Shown here: one piece after another, positions 58,228-64,000 of the stretch
How positions within the stretch are numbered: the first letter of the stretch is position 1
Layout: each line of letters begins with the position of its first letter
Notes under the pieces: model-generated
Databases searched by the model: none
Seen by the model: the letters and a program-made list of their open reading frames with translations, nothing else
What the model was told of the DNA's origin: nothing
Assembly: GCA_018902385.1 (NCBI GenBank)
Contig: JABSSW010000003.1
Coordinates: 1,178,001 to 1,242,000 of the forward strand
Source: Physcia stellaris
Taxonomy: Eukaryota; Ascomycota; Lecanoromycetes; Caliciales; Physciaceae
DNA: 64,000 bases
Reading direction: 5' to 3'
Program-made: the position numbers and the translations under genes

Positions 58228-59788
58228 TTCTCATCAGCATCGGAAGTCTTAGACAGGTTTCTACATTTACTCGTGATGGGAGACGTCCAACGCTGGCCTG
58301 GTGGACTTGGACCCTCCTGACCCACGTCACCTGGTGGCTACTATGGAGCGATACCTTAAGGCATGCCGTCACGTGCGATATTTCGGATTCGAAACTCTAA
58401 AATCAGCTCATGATTTTTCCATTGTATCTCCGTGTGCGAAAGCCATGCAAAGAATGTTCTAGCTTCTAGGCCACCTTTGTAGGCGAGGGTAGCCGACCAC
58501 CTAGATTATGATGGAATTATTCGTACAACGTCTCGGCAAGCAAACCGATGGAGCTAGCCGAATGTCTGCCTTCTGGTTGTTTCTCCTCCGGCCTTCTTGG
58601 TCTCCGTTCACGTGGACGAAATCTGAGCAGGGATTGTGGCAACGGTAGGACAGGACGACGTCCGAATCCGAGTCCCGACCGAAAGCTGCGAAGGTCGCTA
58701 TTCGGCCCTCATCCAACAATGATTGGGTGACTATGGTATCATCAGCGTCAGCCGACCTCAATGTGGACCATTGGACGGTTTGATTGATTATTTTCGTTCC
58801 ATCGCAACCCTGCAGCCTGTATCACACGATACCCTGCCGCGACATAGTCTTCGACATCGAGCTCATCCGAGTCAGTCACCACGGCTCTTGAGATGCGGAT
58901 ACCCTGTACCTTGTTGCCTACGTTCCACGCATTACTACGGCTGCGTGTAAGGTTCCCGCAGCATTGCTTCGGCGATTACTGCAAGGACCCTTGCTCACGC
59001 CGGTCATACAACGCACAAGTACTAAGAGAAGCAAAGCCTCAGTACGAGACGGAGATCCACCGCGGGGTCGGGAACCCTGCGATTTCCTCCCGGCAAGACA
59101 GACATCACATTCGCCTCATTCAGTCCTTGTCTTCCGACTGGTCATACCTTAGTCAGAACAGCGGTCAGCGATCTTCGAAAACCAGGAAGTGCGTCCGCAA
59201 GAGTCGGTGTACGCTCAGCTCCTGTTCTTGTTCCCGGTTGGAGGGATGTGAAAGAGTTCATGGTATACCAGCTCATGCAGCCACACAGCAGATCAACGTT
59301 CGGAGAATTCAGGGATACTTTGAGATACTGATATGCGAGCAAGTATGATCGCGGATCACTTGGTCTTGTGCTGAGAGACGTTTGAATGCTGCACTTGAAG
59401 GAACTGCGCATGCCATCGCCACGGACGGACAGAGATTGATACACATCAATTGATCTGATGGCTTCTCATTCTGCTTTGTACTCTCAACAAAAAAGTCTTG
59501 GATTGCCTCAACTGAATCAAGGGTTCATAGTTCATCGATCTCAACTCTTAATCGGCAGGGTAATATACGGCAGCTTACAGGATCAGATGCATACAGAGAA
59601 TTTGCGAATTATACATCACCTACAGTAAGATCACCAAGAGATCGAATGTAGCTGTTCACCTTTCAGGAGTCTCAAGCCTGTCTCAGCATCACCGTTGAAG
59701 TCATCAAGCTGTTCTTGCGACTCACAGATGGATTTCGTATCACATGTCAAGCTCCGCTTAGATTGCCGTGATCTAGTGATGGTTGAGC
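58228..59788. other. 1.6-kb interval with possible coding remnants
   Basis: No intact gene. A plus-strand frame ending near 59337 reads VPGWRDVKEFMVYQLMQPHS, and other frames near 58840-59150 look weakly protein-like, but they do not join by plain splice sites that I can defend. Confidence 0.35.
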
Positions 59789-60733
59789 TCAATTGACTGT
59801 GTCTCTGTAAGGTGGTGGTTCTTCCGTATGCTCGTCACCGTATCCTCTCCGGCTCTCTTCCCCACTCTCTGCTCCTTCTATCATTCTTCTTGCCCTCTCC
59901 AATCTCACAACCCAAAGCGCGCTTCCAGCTGCCGTCGTTAACAAGAACAGCATGCTTAGCACTGGTACAAGCTGTAACAATAGCGCGGCCGTCCCGAACC
60001 AAGTATACCGCAACTTCCTACTTCTCACGAATTTCCTTCTCTCCTTTTTCGCATACTGTAATAGTTGAAAATAGCGCCAATGATGCAGAGGACCAGCTCG
60101 GTATCCCGTCAGAAACAGGAATATTGGAGTGCCTGCAACCGGTATCAGGTTTAACGGCAAGAAGATTATGAACTCTGCAATCTGCCGTATCGAGAATGGA
60201 CTGTACACGGCGCTGACCCTTGGCTGGGCAAGCATCTTCACCGGATCATTCTCTTCTCGGTTCAAGTCCCTTCCTCTCGCAACCAGATCTCCGCATCCTT
60301 CATTGATAAGGACCGCGTCGAAAACATCCACCAATGTTTCATCGACAAAAAACGCCTCGAATAGCAACGCTGTGATGGCCGCACCTTCACCTAGCACGAG
60401 GAAGGCACCGTTGATCCAGGCGAGGGCTAAGGGGTGGAAGATGGCGAGGAAGAGAACTTGGGGGATGTAGGTCCAGAAGAAGAGGGTGAACAGAACGAAT
60501 AGCGAGAGGAGGATAGCGGGAAGAAGGCGGGCGCGAAGGAGAGGATATAGGAATGGATGGGCTAGGAAGTAGTAGATCCCCTAGAAAGCGAAGGATTAAC
60601 ACTAGGCATGCTGCAAATACCTCCGAGCACACTACTATCGTACCTTGAACGGATAGAGGCAGGAGGAGTGATGGACGGATAGTGCGGGGTGGACTAGACG
60701 GCGAAGTCCTGTAGGGACTGGTGGAGGCGCCAT
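59789..60733 (-). CDS. EI24/CysZ-like (RRT8-type) multi-pass membrane protein
   Basis: Two exons, 60644-60733 and 59789-60580, with a 63-nt intron, giving 293 aa. The spliced N-terminus (PTGLRRLVHPALSVHHSSCLYPFK-GIYYFLAHPFLYP; the join is at the dash) leads into hydrophobic helices. LLSLFVLFTLFFWTYIPQVL, LALAWINGAFLVLGEGAAI and FIIFLPLNLIPVAGTPIFLF are the clearest, with a last one near LVPVLSMLFLLTTAAG. The PLNLIPVAGTPIFLFLTGY motif and size fit fungal relatives of yeast Rrt8 and the EI24 fold, linked to the lipid-droplet or ER membrane and spore wall. The C-terminus is Glu/Arg-rich and ends in EEPPPYRDTVN. Confidence 0.75.
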
Positions 60734-60969
60734 TAAGTGTGCATCTTTTATATGAGGGTGGATCACATCATCTAATCTAGAACGGCTTGCGGAATAATGG
60801 GCAGCCTGCTTGGAGTTGTAGATAAAGTATTGAATGTGGCTGCCTACATGTACATGTACCGAGTACCTGTTTCAAACAGAGTGAGCCTCCAATAATTCCG
60901 GCTTATTTCCGCCGGGGATGACGGCACGAGGCCAAGCAAATGCCTCTCTAGGTCTCTCCCCATCGTCCC

Positions 60970-61232
60970 TACTCGCGCCGCGAGGAGCAACGTAGTCCAC
61001 CAATCAGGCCTCCAGGATGCTCGGGTAGCTGTCGAATTTCGTCCCGATCCTGTCTAGATGATTGTTTCGACGAATCAGAATTTTGCGATTTTTTTAAATA
61101 GTGACTCTAGCAACAATCGCTCAGGGTCCAGAGGAAACCCTACCAGAAAATGCGTACACTTTGGTTGGTTAGACCCCCTAGGTAGATCAAAGGTCTGATT
61201 GGTGGACTACGTTGCTCCTCGCGGCGCGAGTA
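60970..61232. mobile_element. Miniature inverted-repeat transposable element with perfect long TIRs
   Basis: Bases 60970-61007 are the exact reverse complement of 61195-61232 (38/38). The ends are TA followed by CTCGCGCCGCGAGGAGC, so the element itself may be 60972-61230 with a TA target duplication on both sides, as for Tc1/mariner-Pogo elements. The tip is itself palindromic (CTCGCG-C-CGCGAG). The homology extends a few bases inward with one mismatch. The 187-bp centre has no open frame. It lies 270 bp upstream of the MFS gene's ATG. Perfect arms suggest a young insertion. Confidence 0.85.
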
Positions 61233-61503
61233 TGTACCGCACACAAGGCCGTTTTTGGTGGGTGCTAATTTGTTGACTCATTGACTTATTACCAATCCAA
61301 CTGATATCCTCTCGGGATCAACAGGCCTCAATATCCTTCTCTCTTCCATCATGAACAAAGAGCTTGTCATACTCGCACGAGCAGCTTGGTTGACAACTGC
61401 CCACACTTCTCAACGGCTTGGGATACTGGAAGTAGACAGAGGCGGTTTCATTCCATCTAATCGATTATAGTTCCATTACAGCGGCGTCAATCACACGTCA
61501 ATC

Positions 61504-63179
61504 ATGTCAAAGAACTTCATCAGTGACGAAACTCCAAACTCTGATGCATCCAGCATTGAAAGACAGAACGATACCAATCCGAGCCCTGTTGATCTGGAAA
61601 ATAAGATTCAAAGCGAACAGCCAACTGCTACTGCAGGGGTCTTCGAGAAAGTCCTCAGTCGAACGCGATCACGGTCGTCGTACATCGACCCTGGGCCACC
61701 CCCGATGGAGGCCTCGAGGCCTGGACGCAATCTCTTTGCGGTCATCTGATTGTAGCCAATACTTGGGGCTATGTCAGCTCTTTCGGCGTTTTTCAGACTT
61801 ACTACGTCTCTGCTTTGGGACATCCACCGTCTGATATCAGCTGGGTCGGGAGTGTTCAGATCTTCTTACTTTTCTTCATCGGTACCTTCTCTGGCAGGGC
61901 GACGGATTACGGCTTGTTCAAGCCGACACTTCTGTTGGGCTCCTTCTTCATGCTCTTGGGGGTCTTCACGACCTCAGTATGCACAAAGTATGTCATGTCT
62001 TCAGTTTCCATCTCAACTGATGATTGATCTTAGCAGATATTGGCAGCTGTTTCTTGCCCAAGGCGTATGTACGGGGATAGGTAATGGCCTAATCTTTTGT
62101 CCAGCAGTATCGCTTCTTTCCACCTATTTCACCACGAAGAGATCCCTGGCAATCGGCTTCGCGGCTGCTGGAAGTGCCACTGGAGGGCTAATCTTTCCTG
62201 CCATTGCAGAGCAACTTCTCTACCGGATTGGTTTCCCTTGGACAGTCCGTGTCATAGGCTTTGTCATGTTAGCCATGCAAATTATTGGGTTGACTTTCAT
62301 GAAGCAACGCTTACCGCCGCGGAAGTCTGGACCTTTGGTCGAGTGGCCGGCCTTCAAAGAGCCGTCATACACACTATTTGCAATAGGTATGTTTCTCTTT
62401 ATAGCGTTTCCACAAAAAATTCGATTCGTGCCCTGGTCTTGTAGAATAATGTAGGGAATCATCTTGAGTGCCATGACGTGCCCTGAAATACCAGTCAACA
62501 GCAGACTATTATCCTTCCTGAGTCCATACTGCCTGGCCTTTGATGTGGCAGCAAATTACTGACGTGGACTACATTAGGTATGTTCATGAACTTTTGGGGA
62601 TTATACTTCGCATTCTATTACGTAGGTCTTCAAACAAACCTCGTGAAGAGGTGCTAAAACTCCCAGGTTGGATCTTTTGCTCGGAACATCCTAGGCCTAA
62701 GTCAGCAAGAGTCGATCAATGACTTGCTTGTCATCAACGGAGTTGGGATGATAGGTCGCCTTGTTCCAGCTTACTTGGCTGACCAGTACTTCGGACCGCT
62801 CAATCTCCTTATTCCATTCGCCTGTATCTCCGGTATTCTGTTATTTGGTTGGGCTGCTGTCTCCAACACCGGTGGGCTTCTCGCGTTTGACGTCATCTAC
62901 GGCCTCTTCGCTGCTGGCATTCAATCACTTTTCCCGGCAACATTGTCTAGCCTGACTACAGATCTGAAGAAGGCTGGAGTACGAATGGGCATGGTGTTCA
63001 GTGTTGTGAGCTTCGCTTGTCTGACCGGGCCGCCTCTTGGTGGAGCACTGATTGAGAAAAGAGGCGGTGGATATCTATATGCACAGATGTTCGCGGCAAG
63101 TGCTTTGACCTGTGGAAGCCTCACTCTGCTCGCTGCCCGCTTCGTAAAAACCGGACTACGATTCAAGGCAAGAGTGTAG
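61504..63179 (+). CDS. MFS monocarboxylate-permease-like transporter, frame interrupted
   Basis: Exons: 61504-61987, 62037-62386, 62578-62621 and 62667-63179, with introns of 49, 191 and 45 nt. The family is the Mch/monocarboxylate permease branch. After a polar N-terminus come HLIVANTWGYVSSFGVFQTY, GTFSGRATDYGLF, GNGLIFCPAVSLLSTYF, RSLAIGFAAAGSATGG and LVINGVGMIGRLVPAYLADQ. All splice joins keep phase. The one problem is at a run of five C (61699-61703). The N-terminal frame runs into PPPMEASRPG, while the conserved continuation (DGGLEAWTQSLCGH) is one frame off. Either the assembly lacks one base or the gene is a young pseudogene. Confidence 0.75.
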
Positions 63180-64000
63180 ATGAGCAGGTCCACTCCATGG
63201 CCTCTCGTTGAAGTCGATGCCCCCATGGATCACCATCTCCTTTACTGAACATACCCAGCTGTTGGACGATCTAGCAGCCAATGACAAGATGAGAACTGTT
63301 TAGGCTGAATGATCGGCAAATATCAAAACGTTAATGTGACACGTGTCATCGCTCTGGTGTTCCTCTATCACCGCATTCGGGGATGACATGATCTCGGGGA
63401 TGGCGACGTCAATTGCCCGTTCCGGATAATACATGGCAGGTGGAGAGGGGAGAAGCTGCCGCAAGCCGGCACCATACGTCTTAACACCTTCGTCCTTACG
63501 GTTTCACGAAGTCAGCAACCAAAATTTACAGAATACACATATCGGGGTCGCAAGACTCAATGAGGAAGAACGTCATGGTCAGCTTAGGCACTAAGCTCCA
63601 TCATCATGGCATGTATTCATGCCGTATTCCCTATGGTAAGACTGTGCCTATTCTCATTTCTGTTGTTGATGCCAACAACGGGAGTCTCTCAATATCGACT
63701 CTTCTAATCTCGAGTTTCAAGCTCATGAAGGTCCTGGCGTTAGTACGGGACCTTCGATTATCTTGATGCACGCGGATAAGTCCTGTCTAGTTTTGATACT
63801 TTGATCACCTCATCCGAAGAGGAAACTATACATGTGGGGAGGATGATTCTGAGGTCCAGCCAAGTCATTGGGCGTACAGAGCTCCGCTAGACCAGCGCAC
63901 AAGATGCTGCACGGCAAACCACCTTTCGATCTGAATCTACAGCTGAACAAATCGCCCTCAGGGACAGCTAACAAACATGCAGAGGATGGACCAGGATTAA
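63180..64000. other. Terminal region without a recognised gene
   Basis: Short open frames only, such as 63560-63766, with no domain. The presumed 3' untranslated region of the MFS gene is at the start. Confidence 0.4.

Overview
The window reads as nuclear DNA of a filamentous ascomycete (Pezizomycotina). Protein-coding genes carry short GT-AG introns, mostly 45-250 nt, often with a CTAAC/CTGAC-like branch point. Gene families include an Sge1/Ryp1/Wor1-type WOPR regulator, a fungal-type MED1, a PHO84-type phosphate symporter and a fungal HpPgdA-like deacetylase. I cannot place it to class from sequence alone. About 23 supportable protein-coding genes are present. I saw no tRNA, rRNA or CRISPR array.

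Layout. 0.4-3.6 kb: a five-exon GPI-type surface glycoprotein. 4.2-4.5 kb: a tiny two-exon secreted protein whose six cysteines match the inhibitor-cystine-knot (knottin) spacing. 4.5-7.9 kb: gene-poor, with a 5'-truncated LINE remnant. 7.9-21.7 kb: a dense housekeeping block holding a secreted four-cysteine protein, mS35, ALG13, an ISWI ATPase, a HAPSTR1-like protein, a DMAC1-like protein, AP-3 mu, a HAD hydrolase and an ankyrin protein. Several of these are head-to-head pairs with short shared promoters. 23.2-28.9 kb: an acidic nuclear-type protein, a small membrane protein and a C2H2 zinc-finger protein. 28.9-32.2 kb: gene-free, with GTAC-centred palindromes. 32.2-34.5 kb: an aspartic-protease-like membrane protein. 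34.5-40.5 kb: a diverged tandem repeat, an SDR and a ten-exon polysaccharide deacetylase. 41.7-51.6 kb: phosphate transporter, BTB protein, MED1 and the WOPR regulator. 54.2-63.2 kb: mitochondrial AsnRS, a PARG-like macrodomain protein, an EI24/RRT8-like membrane protein and a monocarboxylate-permease-like MFS gene.

The genes do not form one pathway. Themes are nuclear control (ISWI, MED1, WOPR, C2H2), mitochondrial biogenesis (mS35, AsnRS, DMAC1-like), trafficking and glycosylation (AP-3 mu, ALG13), nutrient transport (PHO84-type, MFS) and the cell surface or secretome.

The points most worth following up are: the knottin-like gene (4192-4460); a two-copy miniature inverted-repeat element (3655-3875 and 38291-38503); a second miniature element with perfect 36-38 bp terminal repeats and TA flanks (60970-61232); and two host genes whose reading frame breaks exactly at a homopolymer (33062-33067 and 61699-61703).
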